Assembly: GCA_022822405.1 (NCBI GenBank)
Contig: JAJEBT010000047.1
Span: 1 to 35,180 of the forward strand
Source: Alphaproteobacteria bacterium
GTDB taxonomy: Bacteria; Pseudomonadota; Alphaproteobacteria; MPNO01; UBA830
Direction: 5' to 3'
Length of the DNA: 35,180 nt
Made by a program: the position numbers and the translations under genes. Below the pieces are notes generated by a model that searched no databases, was not told the DNA's origin, and saw only the letters and a list, made by a program, of their open reading frames with translations. The stretch's first letter is position 1. The number at the start of each line of letters is the position of its first letter. This document shows, one piece after another, positions 14,574 to 23,336 of this stretch.

Positions 14574-15464
14574 ATGGAATACAAGGCTCTCAAATGGGAA
14601 CTCAGGGACAATCCTCAACGGCCCGGCGAACAGTCCATCGGGCTGCTCACATTCAACCGCCCCGAGTTTCTGAATGCCGTCGACGTCCGCATGCGGGTCG
14701 AACTCGACGTGCTCTGCGATGAAATCTCCCACAACTCGAACCTCAAGGTCATCATTGTCACCGGAGAGGGCAGGGCGTTTTCCGCTGGCGGCGACCTCAA
14801 GACCGAGGCCGGGCCGCTCGGCGCGGGCGAAGAGGATTTCGATTTTGGCAGCTTCGGTGCCTATCGGGATCTCGCCAGTTACTTCTTCAACGACCTCCGC
14901 CATCAGGTGCTGCAGCGCGCTTTCCGCAAGTTCGAGGACTTGCCCTGCATCGTGATCGCCGCCATCAACGGGCCCGCGGTCGGGATCGGCCTTGAAATCT
15001 GCACGCTCTGCGACCTCCGCTTCGCGTCGGACAAGGCGCGGATGGGTGAGGTCGCGGTACCGGCGGGGTTCCTTCCCGAATCAGGCGGCGCGCGGAACCT
15101 GCCCAAGCTGGTGGGGGTCGGCAAGGCCCTCGATCTGATCCTGACCGGACGCATCATCGATGCCGAAGAGGCGCTCGGTATCGGTCTCGTCGAACGGATC
15201 TTTCCGCATGACGACCTGCTCTCCGAGACTTTCGCCTATGCCGGCGAGATCGCCTCCAACCCCTATCTCTCGGTGCGCTACGCCAAGGATCTGGTCAAGA
15301 TGTACTGGAACCACAACCGCACCGACGAGGGCTGGGCGCGCGAATTTGCGGCGATCCAGGAGATCACGCGCACCAAGGACTGTGTCGAGGGCATTCGCGC
15401 CTTCCTCGAGAAGCGTCCACCCCACTACCGGGGCCCTCTCTATGGAGGCGGAACGGACACATGA
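14574..15464 (+). CDS. Enoyl-CoA hydratase/isomerase family protein
   Basis: A 296-residue crotonase. Oxyanion-hole segments are AFSAGGDLKTE (about 65-75) and NGPAVGIGLEICTLCDLRF. The E144-equivalent glutamate is present (GLEICTL), but the E164-equivalent position reads Ala (MGEVAVPAG), with a Glu two residues earlier. This is the converse of the crotonase at 5438. A roughly 25-residue insertion (GAGEEDFDFGSFGAYRDL region) lengthens it over the usual 260. The exact reaction (hydratase, isomerase, hydrolase or ring-modifying) is uncertain. It lies 25 bp after the aspartate dehydrogenase, and its TGA overlaps the ligase ATG (ATGA). Confidence 0.88.
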   Translation: MEYKALKWELRDNPQRPGEQSIGLLTFNRPEFLNAVDVRMRVELDVLCDEISHNSNLKVIIVTGEGRAFSAGGDLKTEAGPLGAGEEDFDFGSFGAYRDLASYFFNDLRHQVLQRAFRKFEDLPCIVIAAINGPAVGIGLEICTLCDLRFASDKARMGEVAVPAGFLPESGGARNLPKLVGVGKALDLILTGRIIDAEEALGIGLVERIFPHDDLLSETFAYAGEIASNPYLSVRYAKDLVKMYWNHNRTDEGWAREFAAIQEITRTKDCVEGIRAFLEKRPPHYRGPLYGGGTDT

Positions 15465-17038
15465 GTCCGCGTCTCCCGGATCCGCCGCCAGGCTACCGGG
15501 CGATCCCGCCGCGTCTCAATATTGCCCGGGAAGCCATCGGGAACATCGATACGAGATCTCTCGGGCATCGTACTGCCTTCGTCTGGGACGGCGGTCGGCT
15601 GAGCTATCGGGATCTCGAGGCCAGGGTCGACCGCCTCGGCCACGGGCTTGCGGCGCGCGGAATCGTGCGGGGCATGCACGTGCTCGTCATCATGCACAAC
15701 TGCCACGAGTTCGCCGAGGCGGTGCTCGCGCTGTTCAAGCTCGGGGCCGTGCCGGTGCTCGTCAACTCGCTCTCCGGAGCCGAAGAGCTCCGCTATGTGG
15801 CCGACCATTCGGAAGCCGCCGCCGCAATCGTCGTAGCCGGCCGCGACGACGCGTTGCAGTCCGCGGGCTGCACTCTTCCGAGCGGCGTGGTCGTGGCGCG
15901 CGGTAGCCCGGGCGGTGGCGCCGTTGCATACGAGGCGCTCATCGAGGGCGCTCCGGAGGGACCTCTCGCGGCTGCCGACACGGCAGCGGACGAGCCGGCA
16001 TTCATCGTCTACACCTCGGGGACCACTGGCCGGCCCAAGGGCATCGTTCATGCACACCGCTGGATCGTTGCGCTCGGCGATTCCAACCGCTACCGCGTTC
16101 CGGTCCAAGCCGACGATCGCGCGCTCGCCACCGGCGAATGGAGCTTCATCAGCGCCCTCGGGCACAACGTCCTGTTTCCGCTCCGGAACGGCGTCACCGG
16201 CGTGATCCTCGAGGAGCGCCCGACGCCGGAGAACGTCCTCGCGACCGTGGACCGGCATCGGGTGACGCTGCTCTATTCGGTAGCCACCGTCTATCGGCGC
16301 ATCCTCGCCATTGACGGCGTCGAGCGGCAATACGACCTGTCTTCGCTCCGCGGCTGCAACGCTACCGGCGAGGCGCTCGAGGCAGCGACCTGGCAGGATT
16401 TTCGCGACCGGATCGGTTGCGACATCTGGGAGCATTACGGCCTTTCGGAGATGCAGATGGTGATGGGGCAGGGACCTCTGCTGCCCGTGCGGCCGGGATC
16501 AGTCGGCATCCCGATGCCGGAGACCACGGCTGCTGTCATGGACGACGATCACCGGCGCGTGCCCGACGGCGAGCTCGGGCACCTCGTGATCGCCTCCGAC
16601 AATCCCGGCTTCTTTCTCGGCTACCACAAGGATCCGGAGAAGACGGGCGAAGTCGTCCATGATGGCTGGTACCACACCGGGGATCTCGCGTTCTGCGACG
16701 CCGACGGCTTCTTCTGGATCGCCGGGCGGAGCGACGACTGCTTCAAGAGCCGCGGTATCCTGATCTCCCCCTACGAAGTCGAAAACGCGCTCCGCCAGTA
16801 TCCCGGAATCGCGGAAGCCTGCGTGGTGCCGCTGGCCGACCGCGAGATCGGCAACCGGATTCGTGCCGTGTGCGTGCTCCGTGAGGGCCACGCGCGCCGG
16901 CGCGGACTTGCCGACGACGTCAGGTCGCATGTCCGCGGCCGCATCGCGCCCTACAAGGTGCCGCATGTCGTGGAATTCGTCGATTCGTTGCCGAAGAGCG
17001 CCGTCGGCAAGATCCTGCGCCGGGAGCTGGCGTCCTGA
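15461..17038 (+). CDS. Acyl/aryl-CoA ligase (benzoate-CoA ligase-like AMP-forming enzyme)
   Basis: A 525-residue ANL-superfamily adenylating enzyme. The P-loop motif is YTSGTTGRPKG (about 184-194), with YGLSEMQMVMG, GWYHTGDLAF (about 401), the hinge AGRSDDCFKSRG, and the C-terminal catalytic lysine in SAVGKILRRELAS (Lys517). The overall form, especially the N-terminal PRLNIAREAI opening, resembles benzoate/hydroxybenzoate-CoA ligases. It would activate an organic acid to its CoA thioester with ATP, giving substrate to the upstream crotonase. The genes overlap by ATGA. The substrate is not readable from motifs. Confidence 0.9.
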   Translation: MSPRLPDPPPGYRAIPPRLNIAREAIGNIDTRSLGHRTAFVWDGGRLSYRDLEARVDRLGHGLAARGIVRGMHVLVIMHNCHEFAEAVLALFKLGAVPVLVNSLSGAEELRYVADHSEAAAAIVVAGRDDALQSAGCTLPSGVVVARGSPGGGAVAYEALIEGAPEGPLAAADTAADEPAFIVYTSGTTGRPKGIVHAHRWIVALGDSNRYRVPVQADDRALATGEWSFISALGHNVLFPLRNGVTGVILEERPTPENVLATVDRHRVTLLYSVATVYRRILAIDGVERQYDLSSLRGCNATGEALEAATWQDFRDRIGCDIWEHYGLSEMQMVMGQGPLLPVRPGSVGIPMPETTAAVMDDDHRRVPDGELGHLVIASDNPGFFLGYHKDPEKTGEVVHDGWYHTGDLAFCDADGFFWIAGRSDDCFKSRGILISPYEVENALRQYPGIAEACVVPLADREIGNRIRAVCVLREGHARRRGLADDVRSHVRGRIAPYKVPHVVEFVDSLPKSAVGKILRRELAS

Positions 17039-18243
17039 CAGATCATCCACAGCCGCGCACAGGCTGGCTGTTCCTGTCGGCCCTGGTCCTGATCACTCTG
17101 ATCGGGCCCCTCGCCGTACATATGTACATTCCGATCATGCCGACGATTCAGACCGCGTTCGCGGTGTCGACGGAACTTGCGACCCTGAGCTTCAGCATGG
17201 TCCTGTTCGTCATGGCCTTCGGCACGCTTCTCTATGGCGGAGCGTCGGACCGGTTCGGCCGTCGTCCCGTGCTTCTTGCCGGGTTGTCGCTGTTCGTCGG
17301 TGGCTCGTTCGCGTGCGCCATCGCCTGGAGTTTCGAGATTCTCCTTCTCGGCCGCTTCCTGCAGGCGCTCGCTGCTGGCTGCGGCGTGGTGCTGGCACGT
17401 GCGATCGCGCGCGACGTCTACGGTCCCGAGAAGCTCGCCCAGGTCATCGCCTACCTTACCGCGGCCTACGTGCTCGGACCGACCCTCGCGCCACCGGCGG
17501 GGGGGTTCGTTTCCGACCTCTTCGGCTGGCACGGGGTCTTCGTCGGCGCGGCCGCAATATCCCTGCTCGTGGTTTTCATTGCAGCCCTCGTCATCCGTGA
17601 AACCCATCATGCGAGGCGGACCGCGCGGCGCCCGCTCGCGCAGTTCGGGGATTATCGCCTGCTGGTCCGCAATCCGGTCTTCGTCGGCTATGCCTTCGCG
17701 CCCGCGATGACTTCCGGTTCGTTTTTTGCGCTAGCAGCCTACGCGTCCTATCTCATGTCCGATCACTATCAGGGGTCGGCCGGCGAATACGGCCTCTACT
17801 TCATGCTCCTGACGCTCGGTTTCATGGCCGGCAACTTCATCTGCGGGCGCCTCGGCAGCCGCGTGCACAGCGGCAACACGGTATTGTTCGGCACTGCGTC
17901 CGGGATCGCTGCCTCGCTGCTCCTCGCCATTTTCGTCAGCCTCTTCCCGGCGGAGCCTCTGGCGCTGTTCGTTCCCGGATTCTTCATCGGGGTCGGGCAG
18001 GGCCTGGCGATGCCCCACGCCCAGGCGATCGCGATCAATTCCGAACCCAAACTGACCGGAACCGCCTCAGGTGCCGTGATGTGCCTTCATTTCCTGCTTG
18101 CGGCTATCGCCTCGCTCGGGATTTCGGCCTTCTACGACGGAACATTCTTGCCGCTTTTGATCGTACTTCTGGGGCTCACCGTTCTTTCGCTGTTCTCGGC
18201 GCTGTTCGGGTACGTGCACGCCCGCCGCCGGAGCGCCGCCTGA
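17035..18243 (+). CDS. MFS transporter, Bcr/CflA type, with probable CTG start
   Basis: A major facilitator with about 12 helices and the Bcr/CflA drug-efflux signatures: GPLAVHMYIPIMPTIQTAF in helix 1, then GGASDRFGRRPVLL in loop 2-3 and YVLGPTLAPPAGGFVS in helix 5. The first ATG (17122) falls inside helix 1 and would delete most of it. In the same frame, without a stop, the sequence reads upstream as TDHPQPRTGWLFLSALVLIT, a normal helix-1 start, back to CTG 17035. That CTG is eight bases after GGGAG (17022-17026) and overlaps the ligase stop. No ATG, GTG or TTG is available, so CTG 17035 is the best start, giving 402 residues. It probably exports or imports the pathway's acid. Confidence 0.82.
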   Translation: MTDHPQPRTGWLFLSALVLITLIGPLAVHMYIPIMPTIQTAFAVSTELATLSFSMVLFVMAFGTLLYGGASDRFGRRPVLLAGLSLFVGGSFACAIAWSFEILLLGRFLQALAAGCGVVLARAIARDVYGPEKLAQVIAYLTAAYVLGPTLAPPAGGFVSDLFGWHGVFVGAAAISLLVVFIAALVIRETHHARRTARRPLAQFGDYRLLVRNPVFVGYAFAPAMTSGSFFALAAYASYLMSDHYQGSAGEYGLYFMLLTLGFMAGNFICGRLGSRVHSGNTVLFGTASGIAASLLLAIFVSLFPAEPLALFVPGFFIGVGQGLAMPHAQAIAINSEPKLTGTASGAVMCLHFLLAAIASLGISAFYDGTFLPLLIVLLGLTVLSLFSALFGYVHARRRSAA

Positions 18244-18254
18244 CGGCAGCAATC

Positions 18255-18280
18255 CGGCCTTCACGTGCGGTCGAAGGCCG
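18255..18280. terminator. Hairpin between convergent MFS and binding-protein genes
   Basis: CGGCCTTC at 18255-18262 pairs perfectly with GAAGGCCG at 18273-18280 around a ten-base loop. It lies just past the MFS stop and overlaps the last codons of the convergent minus-strand gene. No U-tract follows on either strand, so it is a probable but weak bidirectional terminator. Confidence 0.5.
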
Positions 18281-19226
18281 TTCCATGCCGACCCAGGGCT
18301 TCGAGAGCTTCCAGGAGAGGTTCCCGGACCAGGATGTCGTCTTGGGTTACCGCGGGAAGGTCGGGATAAAGCTCGCCATAGAGCGTCAGCTGCCGCGCCC
18401 AGTGCGCCTCAGTCATTTCTCCGTTCACGGCGAAGGCGCCCGAGTCATGCTCCCATTGCCAAATGGCGCGCAAGCGGTCTTCAGGTATCTCGATCGTCAT
18501 GTGCGTCCCATAGACTCCGCGGAAGGTCGAGAAGTCGTCATGGAGTGCCCGCGACGCACGCAACAGGCCGCGGACGAGGCCCGCGACCGTATCGGGGCGC
18601 TGGCTTATGAAGGCCTCGCGCGCTCCGAGGACACCATGCGGCTGGACTGGCACGAGCTCGCCGAGCGCCGCTGAATCGAGCAGGCAGCGAATGCGGTCGC
18701 CATGAGAGAGCTCGAGAAACGCGGCCTCCTCGACGCGGATCAGTGAGGCGTCGACTTCGCCTTCGAGGAGGAGGGCGATGCGTTCTGGCGGCGGACCGGC
18801 GACACGCCATGAAATGTGATCTTCGCCGATGCCGAGAGCGCGCACCACGAGCCGCGCCATGTGATGGCTGAGCGCATTGGTCCCGTCAATTGCCCATGTG
18901 GCACCGGCGAGATCGTCCGTTGATTCGATCCCGATGCGGGTGACGAGATTCTGGGCAAGCCCACGCGCCATGGAGACGAAGGCGCGGACCGGATTTCCGT
19001 CGGAGCGGCAGCGGATGAGTGGACCGAGGCCTCCGTAGGAGACATCGACGCTGCCGTCGCAGACGGCATTGATGGCCGCAACTCCGCCATGCACCGGAGT
19101 CCAGCGGACATCCAGCCCCTCGTCGGCCCAGCATCCGAGCGTCGTCGCAGCTGCGCAGGCGAGGTCGTCTATTCCGAAGGTCCGGCCGGAGCCGGCGGCG
19201 AGGCGTACCCTGTCCCCATCAGCCAT
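18261..19226 (-). CDS. NMT1/THI5-like binding-protein-fold protein without signal peptide
   Basis: A 321-residue protein with the periplasmic-binding-protein type II fold of the NMT1/SsuA family (LGCWADEGLDVRWTPVHGG, then GSVDVSYGGLGPL; later DLAGATWAIDGTNALSHHMARL). Unlike transport binding proteins it begins MADGDRVRLAAGSGRT with no hydrophobic signal or lipobox, and no upstream start can add one because the MaoC gene overlaps it by eight bases (stop 19219, ATG 19226). It should therefore be cytoplasmic. No permease or ATPase partner is adjacent. It could be an enzyme using this fold (as yeast THI5 or MqnA/MqnD do) or an intracellular ligand sensor. The fold is clear, the function unknown. 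Confidence 0.8.
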   Translation of the reverse strand: MADGDRVRLAAGSGRTFGIDDLACAAATTLGCWADEGLDVRWTPVHGGVAAINAVCDGSVDVSYGGLGPLIRCRSDGNPVRAFVSMARGLAQNLVTRIGIESTDDLAGATWAIDGTNALSHHMARLVVRALGIGEDHISWRVAGPPPERIALLLEGEVDASLIRVEEAAFLELSHGDRIRCLLDSAALGELVPVQPHGVLGAREAFISQRPDTVAGLVRGLLRASRALHDDFSTFRGVYGTHMTIEIPEDRLRAIWQWEHDSGAFAVNGEMTEAHWARQLTLYGELYPDLPAVTQDDILVREPLLEALEALGRHGTAFDRT

Positions 19227-19704
19227 TGTTGGGTCCTTCCTGTTCCAGGGCGGCGCGGCGGCGCACGAAGTGGAGACTGGTGAGTGTCATGACGATTTCA
19301 TCCCTCTGGTTGTAGGTGTCATAGCGTATGCGCACTGCGTCGTGCCCGCGGGCGCCGCGCGCCGGCGAGACTTCGATCACATGGGCCAGCACACGGAGCG
19401 TGTCGCCGGCCCGCACCGGCAGTTTCCAGCGCAGGCTGTCGACCCCCGGCGAGCCCATGCCGCTGGTGGTGAGTGCGCCGGTGCGCGCGAACAGTCCGAA
19501 GGTTACCGCCGCGGTCTGATAGCCGGGCGCGATAAGGGTCCCGAATCTGGTCTCTCTGGCGGCCACTGGATCGGTGTGATAGGGGAGCGGTGCATAGCGC
19601 TGCCCGAATGCGATGATTTCCTCCTCGCCAAGGGTGCGGCTGTCTGTCTCGTAGACTTGCCCTTCCTCGAAATCTTCGAAGAACAGCGGCTGTACGACCT
19701 TCAT
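19219..19704 (-). CDS. MaoC-like hotdog-fold dehydratase
   Basis: A 161-residue single-hotdog protein of the MaoC/(R)-hydratase group. The signature region is IIAFGQRYAPLPYHTDPVAA, equivalent to FA...D..P.H.D, followed by FGTLIAPGYQTAAV and the beta-hotdog strand SLRWKLPVRAGDTLRV. The usual catalytic Asp of the D-x(4)-H hydratase dyad appears replaced (RYAPLPYHTD), so classical enoyl-CoA hydratase activity is not certain. It overlaps the downstream binding-protein-like gene by eight bases, so the two are co-expressed. It sits about 60 bp downstream of mfd, with a small GC hairpin between. Confidence 0.85.
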   Translation of the reverse strand: MKVVQPLFFEDFEEGQVYETDSRTLGEEEIIAFGQRYAPLPYHTDPVAARETRFGTLIAPGYQTAAVTFGLFARTGALTTSGMGSPGVDSLRWKLPVRAGDTLRVLAHVIEVSPARGARGHDAVRIRYDTYNQRDEIVMTLTSLHFVRRRAALEQEGPNNG

Positions 19705-19735
19705 TCCCGTTTTTCCTCCGATACGGCCTGTCTGC

Positions 19736-19751
19736 GGCGGACGCTTCCGCC
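19736..19751. terminator. Short hairpin after mfd
   Basis: GGCGGA at 19736-19741 pairs with TCCGCC at 19746-19751 around a four-base loop, between the mfd stop and the maoC-like start. It is GC-rich with no U-tract. It may attenuate read-through from mfd into the downstream pair. Low confidence. Confidence 0.3.
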
Positions 19752-19766
19752 CCGGTCGAGACGCGG

Positions 19767-22700
19767 TCAGGCTTCAGCGAGCATCTCCGGCGGCGAACTC
19801 TCTGCCGCTATGGCTGCGAGTTCCGCGGCAAGATCGAGAACGCCTCCCAGGCGATCCTGCGGCCGCGCCCAGTCGGCGCGATAGACCAGCGTGTTGTCGG
19901 GTCGAATCCGGCATCGCCCTTTCGCATCGCTGACGAAGCCGAGCAGGCCCTGGAGATTGGCGACGGTATTGCCATGGAACGCGATTGTCGCCCCCTTGGG
20001 GCCGGCGTCCAGCCTTTCGATGCCGGCGCGCCGGCAGGCCCGCTTGACGGCGACGACCTGAAGCAGGTTCTCGACTTCCGCGGGCAGAGCGCCGAAGCGG
20101 TCGATCAGTTCAGCCGCAAAACCCTCTTGGTCGCGGGCGTCGGCGATCCCGGCCATCCGCCGGTAGAGACCGAGGCGTACGTCGAGATCTGCTACATAAT
20201 GATCCGGTATGAGCACAGGGATACCGAGATTGATGGTCGGACTCCAGTCCCGGTCGGTGAAATCGCCGCCTCCGCGAGCCGTCGCGACCGCTTCTTCCAG
20301 CATGTGCTGATAAAGCTCCACGCCGATTTCCCTGATGTGCCCCGACTGCTGGTCGCCGAGCAGGTTACCGGCGCCTCGAATATCGAGATCGTGACTCGCG
20401 AGGCGGAAGCCTGCGCCGAGCGTATCGAGTGCCTGCATCGCTTCCAGGCGCTTCAGGGCGGCTGCCGTTAGCCTCCGCTTCGCCGGTAACAGCATGTAGC
20501 AATAGGCGCGAAGCCGGGAGCGTCCGATGCGGCCGCGCAGCTGATAGAGCTGGGCCAGCCCGTACATGTCCGCGCGATGGACGATCATGGTGTTGGCGGT
20601 TGGTATGTCGAGACCCGATTCGACGATTTGGGTCGACAGGAGAAGGTTCACCGACTGATCGTAGAAGGACGACATCACCTCTTCCAGCTGGTCCGACGGC
20701 ATTCGCCCGTGGGCGATCGCAACGTCGATTTCCGGCACGAGTTCCTTCAGTTCCGCCGCAACCTCCTTCAGGTCCGATATCCTCGGGCAGACATAGAATG
20801 TCTGCCCGCCTCTGAAATGCTCGCGCATGATGGCTTCGCGGATCATGACCGGATCGTAGGGGGCGACGAAGGTGCGGACCGCGAGCCGGTCGACGGGCGG
20901 CGTGCCGATCACGCTCATGTCGCGGACCCCGGTGAGCGCCATCTGCAGGGTTCTCGGAATCGGTGTTGCCGAGAGCGTCAGCACGTGGACATTGGTCTTG
21001 AGGCGTTTCAGCGCCTCCTTCTGCTTGACGCCGAAGCGCTGTTCCTCATCGACGACGATGAGGCCGAGATTGCGAAAACGAACAGAGTCGCCCAGGAGCG
21101 CGTGGGTGCCGATCACGACGTCTATCCGACCGTTGGCAAGGCTGCCCCGGATCTCGCGCGCCTCCGGCCCGGCCACCAATCGCGAAAGCTGGGCGACGCT
21201 GATTGCCGTGCCCTCGAAGCGCTTGCTGAAGGTCGCGAAATGCTGGCGGCAGAGAAGCGTTGTCGGCGCAATTACCGCCACCTGGGCGCCGGACATCGCC
21301 GTCGCGAAGGCGGCCCGAAGCGCGACCTCGGTCTTGCCGAAGCCGACGTCGCCGCAGATCACCCGGTCCATCGGTTTTCCGGAGCGGAGGTCCCCGAGCG
21401 CGTTTTCTATGGCCTCGACCTGGTCCTCGGTCTCGTCATAGGCAAAGCCTGCCGCGAACTGGCGGGTCATCTCGACGCCGGCGTCGAACACCGGAGCCGC
21501 CTTCACCGTCCGTTCGGCGGCGATCGCGATCAACTCGCCGGCAATTTCCCGCAATCGGTCCTTCATCCTCGCCTTGCGCGCCTGCCAGGCCTGGCTTCCG
21601 AGGCGGTCGAGGGGCATCGTGGCATCGCCCGATCCGTATCGCGACAGGACATCAATATTCTCGACCGGCAGATAGAGCTTGGTGTCGCCGGCATAGGTGA
21701 TGCGCAGGCAGTCATGCGGAGCGCCCGCGACGTCGAGGGTTTCCAGACCCCCGTAGCAGCCTATGCCATGCTCGATATGCACGACGAGATCGCCTTCCGA
21801 GATCTCGGAGACATCGGCGATGAACTGTTCCGCGCGCGCGCGCTTGCGATCCGTGCGGACGATGCGTTCGCCGAGAACGTCCTGTTCGGTCAGTAGCGAC
21901 AGGCCATCGCCCCTGAAGCCGTGTTCGACGGGCAGCACCGTCAGCGCCACCGCGGCGGCCGGAAGGGCAGTGGCCTCGCTCCAGCTGTCGACGCGACAGA
22001 GACCGCCGATCCCGCAATTCTCCAGGAGTTGACCCAGGCGCTCGCAGGAACCCTGCGAAAGTCCTGCGATCACGAGTCGCCGCCCTTCCCTGATCTCGCG
22101 TTTCGCATAGGCGGCGAGCATGCCGTGCGGGCCGAGCCTTTCGGCGTCGGTGTCTGGTGCCGCCTGCGGCCCGTCGGCTCGGGCCAGGCTGAAGTCGGGT
22201 ACGCGCCGTCCGCCGCAGGCAACGCTTGCCGTGTAGAGCGACATGGCAACTCCTTCCGGAGCGTTCAGCGGGCTGAACTGGCCAACCATGCGATCGGCAA
22301 GCATCCGCTCGAACTCGGCCGCGTCGAGATGAAGCAATTCGGGCCGCAGAGGACGGTAGAGAGCGGTCTCTGCCATCACCCGCGAGGTTCGCGATTCGAG
22401 GTAGGTCATGCGCGCGTCGAAATACTCGGTGATCGTCTCGAGCCGGGAATCCCGCAGCTGCTCGGTCTCGTGATCGAGCGTTATCGAGGCGTCGGGGAGG
22501 TAGTCGAATAGTGTCTCCAGCCGCTCATGGAACAGCGGTAGCCAGTGTTCCATGCCGATCTGCCGGCGGCCCTCGCTGACGGCAGCATAGAGCGGATCGT
22601 CGGCCACGTTGCCGAAACGGTCCCGGTATCCGGTCCGGAAACGCTGGATCGCCTCGGGATCGAGGAGCACTTCGCTCGCGGGCCTGAGGTCGAAGCCGTC

Positions 22701-23336
22701 AAGGGCCGCGCCGGTGGTTCGTTGCGAGTGTGCGTCAAACGCGCGAATGGCCTGAAGTTCGTCGCCGAAGAAGTCGAGCCTGAGCGGGACATCCGCGCCC
22801 GGTGGAAACAGGTCGACAATGCCGCCGCGCACGGCGAACTCACCGGGCTCGCGCACTGTTCCGGTGCGCTCGAAGCCGTTGCGCGAGAAAAAACCGTGGA
22901 GATCATCGCGGGCGACCTGAGTCCCGGTTTGCAGCCGCATCACCGACCCGTCGATCGTCTCGCGTACGGGAAGACGCTGCAGGATCGCATTTACCGAAGT
23001 GATGACCACGAGCGGGCGCGCCTGCGGCGGGCGGGGGGCGGCGAGCGCCGCCAGCGTGGCGATGCGCTGCGCCACGACCTCCCGGTTCGGCGATACGCGG
23101 TCATAGGGTAGGCAATCCCACGCCGGAAAAAGCAGCATGTCGATGTCCGGCGCGAAGAAGCGAAGCGCCACGGCCAGCGCGTCCATGCGCCCGGCATCGC
23201 GCGCGATGTGGAGGTGGCTCCGCTGGCCGCCAACTTCCGCAAGCCGCTCCGCAAGCACGACAGCATCGTAACCCTCGGGAGCCCCGGCGAGCAGGAAACG
23301 CCCCCTTGTGGAAAGGAGTTCTATCTTGTCAGGCAA
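19767..23336 (-). CDS. mfd: Transcription-repair coupling factor Mfd
   Basis: A 1189-residue protein, full length for Mfd. It has the UvrB-like N-terminal module (LLFPAWDCLPYDRVSPN, EFAVRGGIVDLFPPG), the CarD-like RNA-polymerase-interacting domain at about 514-575 (EGDLVVHIEHGIGCYGGL), a RecG-like translocase with Walker A GDVGFGKTE (about 664), DEEQRFGVKQ (about 764) and motif VI QLRGRIGRS, and a C-terminal TRCF domain. It removes RNA polymerase stalled at DNA lesions and recruits UvrA. The start is TTG 23336; no ATG fits, and it overlaps the sdhE stop by eight bases. An sdhE-mfd pair divergent from recG recurs in alphaproteobacteria. Confidence 0.96.
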   Translation of the reverse strand: MPDKIELLSTRGRFLLAGAPEGYDAVVLAERLAEVGGQRSHLHIARDAGRMDALAVALRFFAPDIDMLLFPAWDCLPYDRVSPNREVVAQRIATLAALAAPRPPQARPLVVITSVNAILQRLPVRETIDGSVMRLQTGTQVARDDLHGFFSRNGFERTGTVREPGEFAVRGGIVDLFPPGADVPLRLDFFGDELQAIRAFDAHSQRTTGAALDGFDLRPASEVLLDPEAIQRFRTGYRDRFGNVADDPLYAAVSEGRRQIGMEHWLPLFHERLETLFDYLPDASITLDHETEQLRDSRLETITEYFDARMTYLESRTSRVMAETALYRPLRPELLHLDAAEFERMLADRMVGQFSPLNAPEGVAMSLYTASVACGGRRVPDFSLARADGPQAAPDTDAERLGPHGMLAAYAKREIREGRRLVIAGLSQGSCERLGQLLENCGIGGLCRVDSWSEATALPAAAVALTVLPVEHGFRGDGLSLLTEQDVLGERIVRTDRKRARAEQFIADVSEISEGDLVVHIEHGIGCYGGLETLDVAGAPHDCLRITYAGDTKLYLPVENIDVLSRYGSGDATMPLDRLGSQAWQARKARMKDRLREIAGELIAIAAERTVKAAPVFDAGVEMTRQFAAGFAYDETEDQVEAIENALGDLRSGKPMDRVICGDVGFGKTEVALRAAFATAMSGAQVAVIAPTTLLCRQHFATFSKRFEGTAISVAQLSRLVAGPEAREIRGSLANGRIDVVIGTHALLGDSVRFRNLGLIVVDEEQRFGVKQKEALKRLKTNVHVLTLSATPIPRTLQMALTGVRDMSVIGTPPVDRLAVRTFVAPYDPVMIREAIMREHFRGGQTFYVCPRISDLKEVAAELKELVPEIDVAIAHGRMPSDQLEEVMSSFYDQSVNLLLSTQIVESGLDIPTANTMIVHRADMYGLAQLYQLRGRIGRSRLRAYCYMLLPAKRRLTAAALKRLEAMQALDTLGAGFRLASHDLDIRGAGNLLGDQQSGHIREIGVELYQHMLEEAVATARGGGDFTDRDWSPTINLGIPVLIPDHYVADLDVRLGLYRRMAGIADARDQEGFAAELIDRFGALPAEVENLLQVVAVKRACRRAGIERLDAGPKGATIAFHGNTVANLQGLLGFVSDAKGRCRIRPDNTLVYRADWARPQDRLGGVLDLAAELAAIAAESSPPEMLAEA

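Noticed and set aside
20577..21896. A 439-codon open frame on the plus strand
   Set aside because: Antisense to mfd; its apparent conservation is only the mirror of the real gene.
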